DNA of 64,000 nt from Anaerolineales bacterium UBA5195 (GTDB lineage: Bacteria > Chloroflexota > Anaerolineae > Anaerolineales > Villigracilaceae), in contig DHVZ01000087.1 in NCBI GenBank assembly GCA_002412925.1, forward strand, positions 1 to 64,000. The letters are read 5' to 3'. The position numbers and the translations under genes are program-made. Positions 35,371 through 45,245 of this stretch are shown here, piece by piece (position 1 is the stretch's first letter; each line of letters starts with the position of its first letter). The notes below the pieces were generated by a model. The model was not told where the DNA came from. It saw only the letters and a list, made by a program, of their open reading frames with translations, and ran no database searches.

Positions 35371-35407
35371 GGTGGTTTCGATACGGGCTACGCCCTACTC
35401 AACCACC
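35371..35407. repeat. Dispersed inverted repeat (family E)
   Basis: GGTGGTT (35371-35377) and AACCACC (35401-35407) flank TCGATACGGGCTACGCCC-type sequence ending TACTC. It lies in the 200-base gap between moxR and the DUF58 gene, beside a degenerate family-A fragment (about 35260-35335). A half copy (CCTACTCAACC) also precedes prfA near 16610. Confidence 0.6.
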
Positions 35408-35424
35408 CTTGCGACAACAGGCGC

Positions 35425-36387
35425 TTAGATGCCCTTCACCACCGGCACCGGAACCTTGTTGAGCACGTCCATAATGACATCTTCGGCCACGCGGCGGCCC
35501 ATCCAGTATTCGGGCTGCATGATCAAACGATGTCCCAGCACTGGCACAGCGAAATGCTTGATATCATCCGGCAGGGTGAAGCTGCGTCCCTGCAAAGCGG
35601 CGCGTGCGCGGGACATTTTCAGGAAAGCCAGCGTGGCGCGCGGGGAGGCTCCCACCGCCACGCGCCGGTCGCCGCGTGTTTCGTGGACAAGCTGCGCAAT
35701 GTAAAGTTCCAAATCGCCATCCACGTGGACAGTTTCGGCTACCTGGCGCATTGCCAGCACTTCGGCAGCGGAGATAACCGGGGAGAGCAAGACTTCCTCC
35801 ACCTGGCGCTGGTGGCGGCGATGGAGGATCTCTTTTTCCTCGTTCAATGTGGGATACCCAACGCTGAGTTTGAGCATAAAACGGTCGAGTTGGGCTTCAG
35901 GGAGCGGGAAAGTTCCCTCATACTCAATGGGGTTCTGCGTCGCCAGCACCAGGAAAGGCTCTGGCAAGGGCAATGTCTCGCCCTCAAGGGTGACGCGGGC
36001 TTCCTGCATGGCTTCCAACAGCGCGGACTGGGTTTTGGGCGAGGCCCGGTTAATCTCGTCGGCCAGGATCAGGTTGGCAAAAATCGGCCCCTGGCGCAGT
36101 TCAAAACGATTCTCGTTGCGATTGAAAATGTATCCGCCGGTGATGTCGCCGGGGAGCAGGTCGGGGGTAAATTGGATTCGTTTGAAATCGAGCCCCAGGG
36201 CGGCGGCAAAACTGCGGGCAATCAGGGTCTTGCCCAGGCCAGGGAAATCCTCGAACAAGACATGCCCGGCGGCCAACACGGCGCAGGTGACCGTCTCGAG
36301 CAGGTCGCGCTTGCCCACCACGGCGCGTTCCACTTCGTTAATTATTTTCTGGCCGATGGCGGCTACATCATGAACGTCTGAAATCAT
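35425..36387 (-). CDS. MoxR-family AAA+ ATPase
   Basis: 320 residues. Walker A is in EDFPGLGKTLIARSFA, Walker B in NLILADEINRASPKTQ, and sensor 1 in FLVLATQNPIEYEGTFP. MoxR ATPases act as chaperone-like motors with vWA/DUF58 partners. ATG 36387 has GGAG seven bases upstream, and the start lies inside the upstream gene's end (20-base overlap). A longer in-frame start at 36438 is less likely. Confidence 0.93.
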   Translation of the reverse strand: MISDVHDVAAIGQKIINEVERAVVGKRDLLETVTCAVLAAGHVLFEDFPGLGKTLIARSFAAALGLDFKRIQFTPDLLPGDITGGYIFNRNENRFELRQGPIFANLILADEINRASPKTQSALLEAMQEARVTLEGETLPLPEPFLVLATQNPIEYEGTFPLPEAQLDRFMLKLSVGYPTLNEEKEILHRRHQRQVEEVLLSPVISAAEVLAMRQVAETVHVDGDLELYIAQLVHETRGDRRVAVGASPRATLAFLKMSRARAALQGRSFTLPDDIKHFAVPVLGHRLIMQPEYWMGRRVAEDVIMDVLNKVPVPVVKGI

Positions 36388-37018
36388 CTTCGCTCTCCAT
36401 TTGGAACTCGAGATAGCCAATGACAGGATCAATCTCAATATCGAAGGGGGTTTGTGGAAGAATGCGGTATCGCTCCGGCAAGGGCAGCCAACCTGGCAAC
36501 GGGATGGCCCCGAACAGGCGGTAGTTTCCCTTCAGGGGATAGTCAGAAAAGCTGGTGTTGAGACCAGAATCAAGGTAATGGTAGATCTGCGGGGAGGCTG
36601 CTTTCTCGTTGAAATCCAGTTTACGGCGGCGTTCAGGCTGGTGGAGCGACTGTAAATCCATGGCAATCTCACCCAGGGTGCGAGCTACCTGCCATTTAAA
36701 ATAGATGCCACCCTGCCTGCGCTGAATCTGTGAGGCAAACTCCCCCACCGGGCCGAGGGTTGACTGTGGCGGCAGCCTCTTCAAGCGCGGCAATTTAATT
36801 TTCACCACAATACTATTCAGGGTCAGGAAGAGCATGACCAACACCAGCAAAAACCAGATAACAGGCTGAGGGACAAAACGATAAAACACGCCCAGCCACC
36901 AGAACAGGTAAGCTGCGGGGCGAATAATGAGCTGCTCGACCGCATCGCGGAGAAAGATGGCAATCAGCAGCGCGGCGGAACAAGCCAGGGCCACCAATTG
37001 AACCCTGCGCCTGCTCAT
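36368..37018 (-). CDS. Two-helix membrane protein of the MoxR cluster
   Basis: 216 residues with membrane helices at about 8-26 and 50-72, then a soluble region of about 140 residues with no recognised motif. It overlaps the DUF4129 gene by 4 bases and moxR by 20 bases. Probably a scaffold or substrate of the MoxR complex, from context only. Confidence 0.72.
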   Translation of the reverse strand: MSRRRVQLVALACSAALLIAIFLRDAVEQLIIRPAAYLFWWLGVFYRFVPQPVIWFLLVLVMLFLTLNSIVVKIKLPRLKRLPPQSTLGPVGEFASQIQRRQGGIYFKWQVARTLGEIAMDLQSLHQPERRRKLDFNEKAASPQIYHYLDSGLNTSFSDYPLKGNYRLFGAIPLPGWLPLPERYRILPQTPFDIEIDPVIGYLEFQMESEDDFRRS

Positions 37019-37887
37019 AGGTTGACTCCACAGTCATGTAAAATGGCGGCCAGCGCAGCAGCGGCTAAATCCCGCTCGGCAGGACCGGTGGTTTGGCCGC
37101 CATAACGGACGTTTTCGAACAGGTGTGTGAGCGTGCGGACAGCTTCACCGGGCAGACCGGCGCGCTCCATGCGCAGGGCAAATTCTGCCGGGGTGGTGCC
37201 AAGCTGGCGCACCAATCCGCGCTCCTGTGTGACCACCTCGTTCATGCGGACGTAGCAACGCACGATCGCATCATCCCAATTGCGTCCCTCTTGCAACCCA
37301 GACTGCGCCTCGCGCGCGATGCCCGCAATTTCGTCCATGGAAAACGCCCGGCCTGCGCCGGGGCGGCGCGTATAAATTAACCAAGCAAGCAGGACCAGCA
37401 CGAGCGCAATCCCAAAGCTGACAGCAAAGACCAGCCAGGGGTTGATTTGTGGCGGAACATACTCGGGAAAAACCGTCGCTGGCGTATCGGATGCACTCGG
37501 CCCACCAGCAAGAAACAGGTCGAGCGTTAACTTAAGATGCCCGTGCTCATAGGCATAATTCATTGCCAGCCAGAGAGCCAACATCGTCATGAAAAAACGG
37601 AATAACCTGCGCAAAAGCCGCTTGCGTATTTCGGGATCGAGCAACAGCATCAGGACAACAAAAACCACCAGGAGCAGGCCGCCAAAGAGCAGGATTTTCC
37701 AGCCTGGCAATTCTTGACCCTGCCCGATAGGGCGTAAGAGAGGCGGCAGTTGGCCGACATTAAACGAGAACGGCTCTGCCGGGCGAAACGAAAAATCGCG
37801 CAAAGCCGCAGCCAGCAGGGTCAGGGCAAGCAACCCGCCAATAGCCAGCAAAACTATGATGATTTTAGAGCCTAGAAGCCTGTTCAT
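37015..37887 (-). CDS. DUF4129 membrane protein
   Basis: 290 residues with helices at about 7-27, 65-85, 95-112 and 150-170, then a cytoplasmic C-terminal DUF4129 domain with WDDAIVRCYVRMNEVV and TPAEFALRMERAGLP. DUF4129 usually follows transglutaminase-like domains in MoxR/DUF58 clusters; no transglutaminase gene is present here. First gene of the cluster. Confidence 0.87.
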   Translation of the reverse strand: MNRLLGSKIIIVLLAIGGLLALTLLAAALRDFSFRPAEPFSFNVGQLPPLLRPIGQGQELPGWKILLFGGLLLVVFVVLMLLLDPEIRKRLLRRLFRFFMTMLALWLAMNYAYEHGHLKLTLDLFLAGGPSASDTPATVFPEYVPPQINPWLVFAVSFGIALVLVLLAWLIYTRRPGAGRAFSMDEIAGIAREAQSGLQEGRNWDDAIVRCYVRMNEVVTQERGLVRQLGTTPAEFALRMERAGLPGEAVRTLTHLFENVRYGGQTTGPAERDLAAAALAAILHDCGVNL

Positions 37888-37999
37888 GTTGTCAACATCA
37901 TTTTACTCGAAACCCACCCAGATAAGACTGCAAGATCTCCGGGATTTTTCGCAAAGCGTGTCGCCTTTTAGTAGAAGCCCGATTTTCGTGAAATACCGA

Positions 38000-40900
38000 T
38001 CAGCCTTTGCAAAGCCCTTGGATGGTTTCAACCAGGTTTTCCAAATGGAGCGGCTTGCTCAGGTATTCATTGGCGCCAGCGGCCAGGCAGCGTTCACGGT
38101 CGCCAGACATGGCCAGAGCCGTCACCGCAATCATCGGCAACGCTGAGATGCGCGCGTCGGAGTGCGCGCGGATCCGACGCATGACTTCTAATCCGTTCAT
38201 GCCTGGCATCTGGATATCGATCAATAAGATGTCAGGGCGGATTTCTTCGACCTGTTCGAGCAGTTCGCTCCCACTATGGACAGGGATCAACTGAAAATCA
38301 CGTGTGCGCAGGAAATCAGCCAGTACTTCCAGGATAATTTCATTATCGTCAGCCAGCAGAACAACAGGTGAAACCTTTACGGTTGGCGCAGGAAGACTTG
38401 CCAGGGCTGCAACCCGCCGCAACTCCACCTGTAAATCAGCCAGGAGGAATGGTTTTACCAGGTAGCCAACCGCGCCCAGCGCCAGAGCTTCGTCTTGTTT
38501 TTCCTCCACCGACATGATAATCACGGGGATATCGCGTGTGCGGTCGTCTGACTTGAACTCCGCCAGCAATTCCAGCCCCGGTTTGTCGGGCAGGTTCAGG
38601 TGGAGCAGGATGATATCTGGCCTGGCTTGGGCGGCCTGTTCAACGGCGTCGAGGCCAGCCGAATGAACTTGATTGCTCAGGCCCAGCTTCTCCAGATAAT
38701 GCGTCAGCAATTCAGCGTTGACCTCATTCTCGTCGATGGTCAGGGCCTGCTTTAGCGGATTCGTAGTCTTGTCGGTTGGAACACTTGGCTGGAGAGATTC
38801 GGTTTCCCATGGCAGGATAATGGTAAAACGGCTGCCTTCGCCGGGAACGCTTTCCACTTCCACGCTGCCGCCGTGCAGGGCGGCCATGCGCTGCACCAAA
38901 GACAACCCCAACCCGGTTCCGGCATACTGACGAGAAAGGCTGCTATCGAGCTGCACAAAGGGCTTGAACAGGCGTGGCAGATCTTCGGGCTGGATGCCAA
39001 TGCCCGTATCCCAGACCGTGATCCTGACCCGCTTTTCATGTTCGCTGCCCTTGACCTCGATCCCCAGGCTGCCGTCTTCCGGAGTGAATTTGACCGCGTT
39101 GCTAAGTAAGTTGACCAGCATTTGCTTCAAGCGGCGTGCGTCTGCGCGCACAACGATGGAATCGGGTGTGATCGAAAAACTGGAGTGCTGGCGTTTGTGC
39201 TGGGCCATGCCCTTGGTCATTTGCAGACTGGCCTGGCACACCCCGACCAGGGAGAAGGGTTCGACCTGCATCTCGAACTTCCCGGCTTCGATTTTCGACA
39301 AGTCGAGGATATCGTTGATCAATTCAAGCAGGTGCCGCCCGCTGTTTTCGATGTTTTTCAACACCATGAGCTGTTTCTCGGTTAAATCTCCATATGTTTT
39401 CAACTGAAGCGATTCAGATAGCCCCAGGATGCCAGTGAGCGGCGTGCGCAATTCGTGACTCATGCTCGCCAGGAATTCATCCTTCATGCGCGAGGCGCGA
39501 GCCAGTTCCAGGTTGGCGCGTTGCAAATCAGCTGTACGTTCTTCGACCCGCTTTTCAAGTTCTGTGGCATACTGCTGAACCTGTTCGTACAACTGCGCCT
39601 GGTGAATGGCGATGGCAGCCTGGGCCGCCATGGTACTGAGCAGGCGTTGATCTTGCTCGTCAAAGGCCGCAGGCTGGGTGCTCTCAGCGCTGATGCAGCC
39701 CAGAATAGTATCTCCCAGCTTCATTGGCACATAGAGTCCCGAACGAATACCCGGGAAGGTCTGAAAATAACGGGGATCAGCTTGGACATCATCACAGCGA
39801 ATCGCTTCGCCATGTTCGATCACCCAACCAGTTAAACCCTGTCCGGTCTGGATGACTTGCTGCAAGCGTTTAATCTCATTATCCAGGGCTTTCGAGTCCA
39901 CATCAGGCTGGTGAAACTCCAACAGTTCAGTACTGTGATTCTCGGGGTGATACAAACGCACAGCTGCATGGTGCCAACTTAGTTTTTGAGACAAAATCTC
40001 GGTCATCGTCTGGGCTATCTGGCGCGGGTTGAGCAGGCGGCTGATAGAAAGACTGCTTTCGTAGAGCACTTCCAACTCTGCCACACGGCGGCGCGTCTCT
40101 TCAAACAGACGGGCATTCTCGATGGCAACCGCTGCCTGGTTGGCAAAGGCCAGGGCCAGTTTACTGTGGGTTTCGTTATAAGCATTCGGGGTACGGCTGT
40201 CCACGGTCAGATTACCGATCACTTTGCCGTGGACGATGAGCGGAATGCTCATCCAGCCGCGCACATAGTCAGTGCCGCCCCACTTCCCGAAACGCGAATC
40301 TTTTTGAACATCTGCAACAATGAGCGGCTGGAGAGTCTGATCGACATCCTCGATCAGCGAGCTATTCGCCGGGAAACGTTGACCGATGACTTCCTCCGGC
40401 CGGGGGAGACCTTGCGCGGCCACGGCCAACAGAGACTGGTCTTCGTGCAGAAAAACAGTGGCACTGTCAAAGGGGATGGCCTGGGCCAGTTGACTCAGCA
40501 GGTTATCCAGCACCTGGTCCAGTTCCAGGCTGGATGTCAGTGCAGAAGAGGCCTCCCAAAGCGTCTCAGCTTCCAGGGTACGGCGGCGCAAATCATCTTC
40601 AGCCCGCTTGCGAGCAGTAATGTCAGTGAGGGTCCCTTCAATATACAAGACCGTCCCATCTGCTTTGTAGCGTGAGCGGGCATTGTCGAGACTGTAAATT
40701 TCCTGGCCATCCTTCCGCCGCATCAGCACTTCCATATTTGTGACCGCTCGGTTTGTTTCAGCTTCCTGAAGGAAAGTCTCACGATCCTGCGGATTGACAT
40801 AAAAGTCATAGGCGGTCAGTGGTTCCAGCTCAGCCTCGGATTCGAAACCAAACATCCTCACAAATGCAGGATTCGCCGACAGGAATTTCCCTTCGGGTGT

Positions 40901-42532
40901 GGTGCGATAGACGCCATCAGGGATATTTTCAAAAAGTGTGCGATAGTTTTCTTCGGAGGCCAGCAGCCGCTCTTCGGCCAGTTTGCGCGCGGTGATGTCG
41001 ATAATAAAGCCCTCGAGCGCCACCAGGCTGCCATCCGGGTCATAGACGCCCCGGCCCTGTTCCCAGACCCATTTTTCTTCGCCGTCAGCAGTCAGAATTC
41101 GATAGCTAAGCTGGAAGGGTTGTTTTTTCGCCACCTCGGCCTCGATTAGATCCCAGACCATTTGCCGGTCATCGGGGTGGATGAGGTTGCCGTATGTCAG
41201 CGTTGCATTCGCAAGCATTTCCTGAGGCTGGTGACCGGTGAGCTGGTAACTGCCTTCGCTGATAAATTCCATCGTCCAATCAGGGTCGTTCTGGCAGCGA
41301 TAGGCCATGCCCGGAAGGTTGCTCATCAACGTGGACAACTGCCGCTGGCTTTCGCGGAAGGCTTCTTCGGCACGTTTCTTATCAGTAATATCATGCATGA
41401 CACCCTGCCAGAACAGGGGCTGCCCGGTCTCATCTCGAATTAGGACCGCTTCATCCCGCACCCAGCTGATGCTGCCATCCTGATTGATGAAACGATACTC
41501 TATCTGGAATTTTTCACCACTTAGGTGGGTACGCTCATCCTCGGCAATGACCAGGGCAAGATCATCTGGATGAACAACCTGCTTCCAAAAATCCTGACAG
41601 CCAAGCCATTCAGCGCGAGCATAACCGGTCAATGCCTCGATTTGCGGGCTGATATACAGGTTGCTGTGATCAGAGGCTGATTCGGTATAGACAATTGCCG
41701 GAACTTGCTCCACCAGGGCGCGCAATTTGGTCTCGGCTTCGCGTAAAGCGTCTTCAGCGCGTTTGCGTTCGGTAATATCCCGACCAGAACCCAGGATATT
41801 GACTGGCTGACCCTCAGTATTTCGAATCAAGACAAAGGTATTTGCGCTCCAGAAGCGCGAACCATCTTTTTTGAAGAATTCCAGATCGATTGAATAAGCA
41901 GTTGGCAAGTCTGACCTGGCAAGGTTTTCCGGGCGGAGGACTTCGTCGAACAACTGCCGAGAGCGTTTGAGTGAGTCGGGCGTCATTTGCTGGGCGAGTG
42001 GAATGGCATTAAGCTCGTCCAGGGTATAACCGCGCTGGCGGGTGACAGACGGGCTGATATAGGTATTACGCAGGTTCATATCCATCAGCCAGACGGTATC
42101 GCTCATGTTCTCAGCCAACATGCGATAACGCTCTTCGCTGGCGCGGACGGCCGCTTCAGCCTGGCCTTTCTGCACGGCATGCTGAATGGAAAGCAGAAGT
42201 TGGTCGAGATCATATGGTTTCTGGTAGAAAGAGTAAGCGCCCAGGTTGACGGCCTCAATGGCCGTGGCCTGTGAGGCGTGGCCGGTGACCAGGATGCACT
42301 CCGTGCTTGGAGAAGACCGTTTGATCTCGCGCAAGACCTCCAAGCCAGAAATATCCCCCAGCCGCAGGTCAATTAAAGCTATGGCAATTTTCTCCCGTAC
42401 CACCTGTTCCAGGGCTTCTCTGCCGGTTGCACAAGGACACGGTTCAAAACCCCTGGCCCTTAAAATATCGCCCAAGGTTCTGCGCAGGTTTGAATCATCA
42501 TCAACAATCAAAATGTGAATAGGGTTATCCAT
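38000..42532 (-). CDS. Hybrid sensor histidine kinase with three receiver domains
   Basis: 1510 residues, soluble. Order: receiver 1 (about 5-120, acceptor Asp 55 in ALIDLRLGD), four PAS/PAC units (about 140-650), two GAF domains (about 670-1000), coiled coil, HisKA with SMSHELRTPLTGILGLSESL, HATPase with NLLSNAVKF and GTGLGLSLVQRM, then receivers 2 and 3. Receiver 2 reads IILLHLNLPD, with His where the acceptor Asp should be, so it is probably not phosphorylatable. Receiver 3 is intact (LLIDIQMPGMNG). The architecture suggests an internal phosphorelay with a pseudo-receiver. It stands alone, with no output gene beside it. Confidence 0.93.
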   Translation of the reverse strand: MDNPIHILIVDDDSNLRRTLGDILRARGFEPCPCATGREALEQVVREKIAIALIDLRLGDISGLEVLREIKRSSPSTECILVTGHASQATAIEAVNLGAYSFYQKPYDLDQLLLSIQHAVQKGQAEAAVRASEERYRMLAENMSDTVWLMDMNLRNTYISPSVTRQRGYTLDELNAIPLAQQMTPDSLKRSRQLFDEVLRPENLARSDLPTAYSIDLEFFKKDGSRFWSANTFVLIRNTEGQPVNILGSGRDITERKRAEDALREAETKLRALVEQVPAIVYTESASDHSNLYISPQIEALTGYARAEWLGCQDFWKQVVHPDDLALVIAEDERTHLSGEKFQIEYRFINQDGSISWVRDEAVLIRDETGQPLFWQGVMHDITDKKRAEEAFRESQRQLSTLMSNLPGMAYRCQNDPDWTMEFISEGSYQLTGHQPQEMLANATLTYGNLIHPDDRQMVWDLIEAEVAKKQPFQLSYRILTADGEEKWVWEQGRGVYDPDGSLVALEGFIIDITARKLAEERLLASEENYRTLFENIPDGVYRTTPEGKFLSANPAFVRMFGFESEAELEPLTAYDFYVNPQDRETFLQEAETNRAVTNMEVLMRRKDGQEIYSLDNARSRYKADGTVLYIEGTLTDITARKRAEDDLRRRTLEAETLWEASSALTSSLELDQVLDNLLSQLAQAIPFDSATVFLHEDQSLLAVAAQGLPRPEEVIGQRFPANSSLIEDVDQTLQPLIVADVQKDSRFGKWGGTDYVRGWMSIPLIVHGKVIGNLTVDSRTPNAYNETHSKLALAFANQAAVAIENARLFEETRRRVAELEVLYESSLSISRLLNPRQIAQTMTEILSQKLSWHHAAVRLYHPENHSTELLEFHQPDVDSKALDNEIKRLQQVIQTGQGLTGWVIEHGEAIRCDDVQADPRYFQTFPGIRSGLYVPMKLGDTILGCISAESTQPAAFDEQDQRLLSTMAAQAAIAIHQAQLYEQVQQYATELEKRVEERTADLQRANLELARASRMKDEFLASMSHELRTPLTGILGLSESLQLKTYGDLTEKQLMVLKNIENSGRHLLELINDILDLSKIEAGKFEMQVEPFSLVGVCQASLQMTKGMAQHKRQHSSFSITPDSIVVRADARRLKQMLVNLLSNAVKFTPEDGSLGIEVKGSEHEKRVRITVWDTGIGIQPEDLPRLFKPFVQLDSSLSRQYAGTGLGLSLVQRMAALHGGSVEVESVPGEGSRFTIILPWETESLQPSVPTDKTTNPLKQALTIDENEVNAELLTHYLEKLGLSNQVHSAGLDAVEQAAQARPDIILLHLNLPDKPGLELLAEFKSDDRTRDIPVIIMSVEEKQDEALALGAVGYLVKPFLLADLQVELRRVAALASLPAPTVKVSPVVLLADDNEIILEVLADFLRTRDFQLIPVHSGSELLEQVEEIRPDILLIDIQMPGMNGLEVMRRIRAHSDARISALPMIAVTALAMSGDRERCLAAGANEYLSKPLHLENLVETIQGLCKG

Positions 42533-42581
42533 GACAAGCCACTCTCTACATTGGTTACTTTTTCTAAGCGTGCCCTAATTA

Positions 42582-44592
42582 TCATCGATTTCCGACCGAA
42601 TACAGCGCCAAAATAATTGCAGTTGAGAACACCTGTGATAATTCAGACCATCTGAGCATCTCTCCAAGCGCGCCTTCACCCGGGTCGGCATGGCAGGCTA
42701 CCCCCTGGTGTTGAGACACAGCCCAGCGCACCTTCAGAGCAATTGAAACACACTCAGGCCAGTCTGCAAAACCGTTTGGAATCCTGCCAGTGGGTCTGCT
42801 GCGAAGCACAAATCTCAACGGCCAGAAAATCAAAATCAAGGGAATCGCCACGGCCAGAACAATCAGTTCCAGCAACAGGCCCATGCGCCAGTAATCCCCA
42901 AACTTGTAACCGCCCGGCCCCATGACCAGGGTATTAGACTGATGACCAATGGGCGTCAAGAAGGCGCACGAAGCGTCAATCGTGATCGCCATCAGAAACG
43001 GATCCACCGAAACGCCCAGCCCTTGCGCCACACTGATTCCAATCGGAGCCATCAGTACCACTGCCGCTGCATTGTTGACCACGTCCGAAAGGAACATCGT
43101 ACTGACCAGGATAATAACCAGCGTGAGGGCAGGCGGCATCTGGTGGAACAAGTTGAAGCAGCAAATTGGCGATCAACTGTGCCCCTCCGGTGGTCTCCAG
43201 GGCTTCGCCGATGGGGATCATCGCCCCCAAGAGAATGATAATCGGCCAACCCACGCTCTCGTAGGCTTCGCGCGGCGAAACAATTTTCGCAACCACCATG
43301 AGTACCACGGCTGCTACAAACGATATTTGCGCCGGAATTACCCCCATGGCTGCCAGGAGTAAGGCTACAGCGAAAATGCCCAATGCCAGTAATCTTCGGC
43401 GCGATTGTCCCAGGCGCAATCCGCGCCCGGCCAGCGGAAGGCAGCTCAGGGTCTCAACCACTTCCTTGAATGTTTCTATATGACTCTGCAAGAGCAGCAC
43501 ATCGCCACTACGAAATCGGATACGGTCCAGGCGATCGCGGAAAACCTGCCCCTAGCGGGAAACCGCTAACAAATTGACCCCATATTCGGCGCGCAGGTTC
43601 AGGCTGCGGGCGGTGCTACCCAGCAAAAGCGAATTGGGCATGATGACCGCCTCTATCAGGGTTACATCGTCTGATCCCAGGTTAGCTTTGTCGATTTTTT
43701 CACTACCAACCAGTTCGAGGCCGGCTATCTCCACCAATTTCTTCAGGTTTTCAGTATCCGCACTGATCATCAAGATGTCGTGCGTAAGCAATTTAGTCAA
43801 CGCCGATGGCTCCAAGCGACGTTCGCCAGCGCGTACCAGCCCAACAATACTCACTTCAATTTTGGAAAAAATATTAACTTCACGCAGTCGTTTACCGCTC
43901 AGGGGCGAATCGACGGGGATACGCACTTCAGTAATCTAGTTTTCGATCTCGAACAGATTGCCCGATAATGAATTACTGTGGCAAACGGGGATCAACCGCC
44001 AGCCAACCAAAACAATGAACAGCAGCCCCGCCACGGCCACCCCACACCCACCGGAGCAAAATCGAACATGCCAAACGGCAGAGCGCCGGTCTGCTGGCGA
44101 AACGACGCGGCGATGATATTGGGCGGTGTGCCGATCAGCGTAGTCATACCGCCCAGCAGCGAGGCAAAGGCCAGCGGCATCAACAACGCGGAGGCCGGAA
44201 TTCGCTTCTTGGGTGCCGGTTGCAAAACAACTGGCAACAACAACGCCAATGCCCCCACATTATTCATAAACGCCGAAAGGATAGCCACAATACTGGTCAA
44301 AACCGCCAGTTGGATTGTAATGCCACCTTCCAATCGCTCCAGGCGTTGGCCAATCCAATCAACCAGGCCAGAGTTTTGCAAGCCGCGGCTGAGAACCAAC
44401 ACAGCCGCTACCGTAACAACTGCCGGGTTACTGAACCCGCTGAAAGCGCGGCTGATTGGCGTCAGCCCGGTCAGAGTGACAATCAAGAGCGCCATCAAAG
44501 CCACCACATCGTAACGCCAATGCCCGGTAACGAACAAGACCAGCGTCAACAGCAAGGTACCAAACAAAGATGATCCACTGTTCAACAGACAT
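42582..44592 (-). pseudogene. Decayed SLC13/DASS-type transporter with RCK_C domains
   Basis: Reassembled on the minus strand from several frames. The start ATG at 44592 (AGGAG eight bases upstream) gives MSVEQWIIF, then the frame shifts near 44570 into GTLLLTLVLF and the Na+/anion permease core (SAFMNNVGALALLLPVV, LIGTPPNIIAASF). A second shift occurs near 44037. In-frame TAG codons fall at FEIEN* (about 43935) and AVSR* (about 43552), on either side of an RCK_C/TrkA_C-like domain. A third shift near 43145 leads to the C-terminal transporter half (FLSDVVNNAAAVVLMAP, LTPIGHQSNTLVMGPGGY). Recognisable homology ends near 42815. With three frameshifts and two stops it cannot make an intact protein unless the sequence is faulty. 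Confidence 0.88.
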
Positions 44593-44724
44593 CTATGTTT
44601 CTCCTGGCATCCCCGAGTGTCGCAAGCAACTCAGGTGTCGGGGTATTCTGGGGCGTTTTTACTCAAAACAGGCAGTTGCAGGCGGTTATATCATCAATTC
44701 ATCCTCCAGCTATACCAAAATTAT

Positions 44725-44831
44725 GGGTCTTCAGGATTTTCCGTGAAGAGGGCCGCATTTTGGGTATGAGTGTGCGTACGCACACTCATACCCAAAATGC
44801 GGGGGCTTACCACGGCGATTCCCAAAGAGCC
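44725..44831. mobile_element. MITE-like element, copy 2, with 8-bp target duplication
   Basis: 107 bp, no ORF. Perfect direct repeats AAAATTAT flank it at 44717-44724 and 44832-44839. The left end GGGTCTTCAGGATTTTCCG and the right end read inward (GGCTCTTTGGGAATCGCCG) match at about 14 of 19 positions. A 50-nt perfect palindrome at 44753-44802 is centred on GTAC. It sits 133 bases upstream of the wrecked SLC13-type gene. The remainder of the 44592-44990 gap shows no gene. Confidence 0.87.
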
Positions 44832-44989
44832 AAAATTATACAACCAGAACAAATCTGCCAGAAAAACACTGAGATCACGATGGAGTACGCCTTTTCAGAA
44901 CATGGAGATAATCACCGAGATTAGGTGATGCCTTTTCACCCAACCCGGGATATTCTTGGAGCGTAATCTGTTCAGTTCCGGAGGTAGAA

Positions 44990-45244
44990 ATGGCTGCGCT
45001 GATCCATTCAGACAAACCCAACCAGATTCGCGTCAATCTGGTCAAAAAACGTGACGAGGTAGTCGAGAAGCTCATCCCACGCCGCTGTATGGCGGTTTCA
45101 GCGGGGTTGATCGTGGCCGGGCTGGGATTTCCCCTACTGATGGCAATCGGGATACTCCCCGCCACCTTCCTGTTCAGTTTTGCCGGGTTCGTCCTGGCAG
45201 CGCTTGGCGGCACCCTGGCGCTGGTGCTATGCGGGGAGGTTTGA
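44990..45244 (+). CDS. Small two-helix membrane protein
   Basis: 84 residues. A charged cytoplasmic N-terminus with KKRDEVVEKLIPRR precedes two helices (about 35-55 and 60-80). GGAGG lies five bases before the ATG. It is one base from the next gene and probably operonic with it. No family recognised. Confidence 0.72.
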   Translation: MAALIHSDKPNQIRVNLVKKRDEVVEKLIPRRCMAVSAGLIVAGLGFPLLMAIGILPATFLFSFAGFVLAALGGTLALVLCGEV

Positions 45245-45245
45245 G

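Noticed and set aside
35263..36381. 372-residue plus-strand open frame
   Set aside because: It is antisense to moxR, and its His/Gly/Gln-rich composition is typical of antisense frames.
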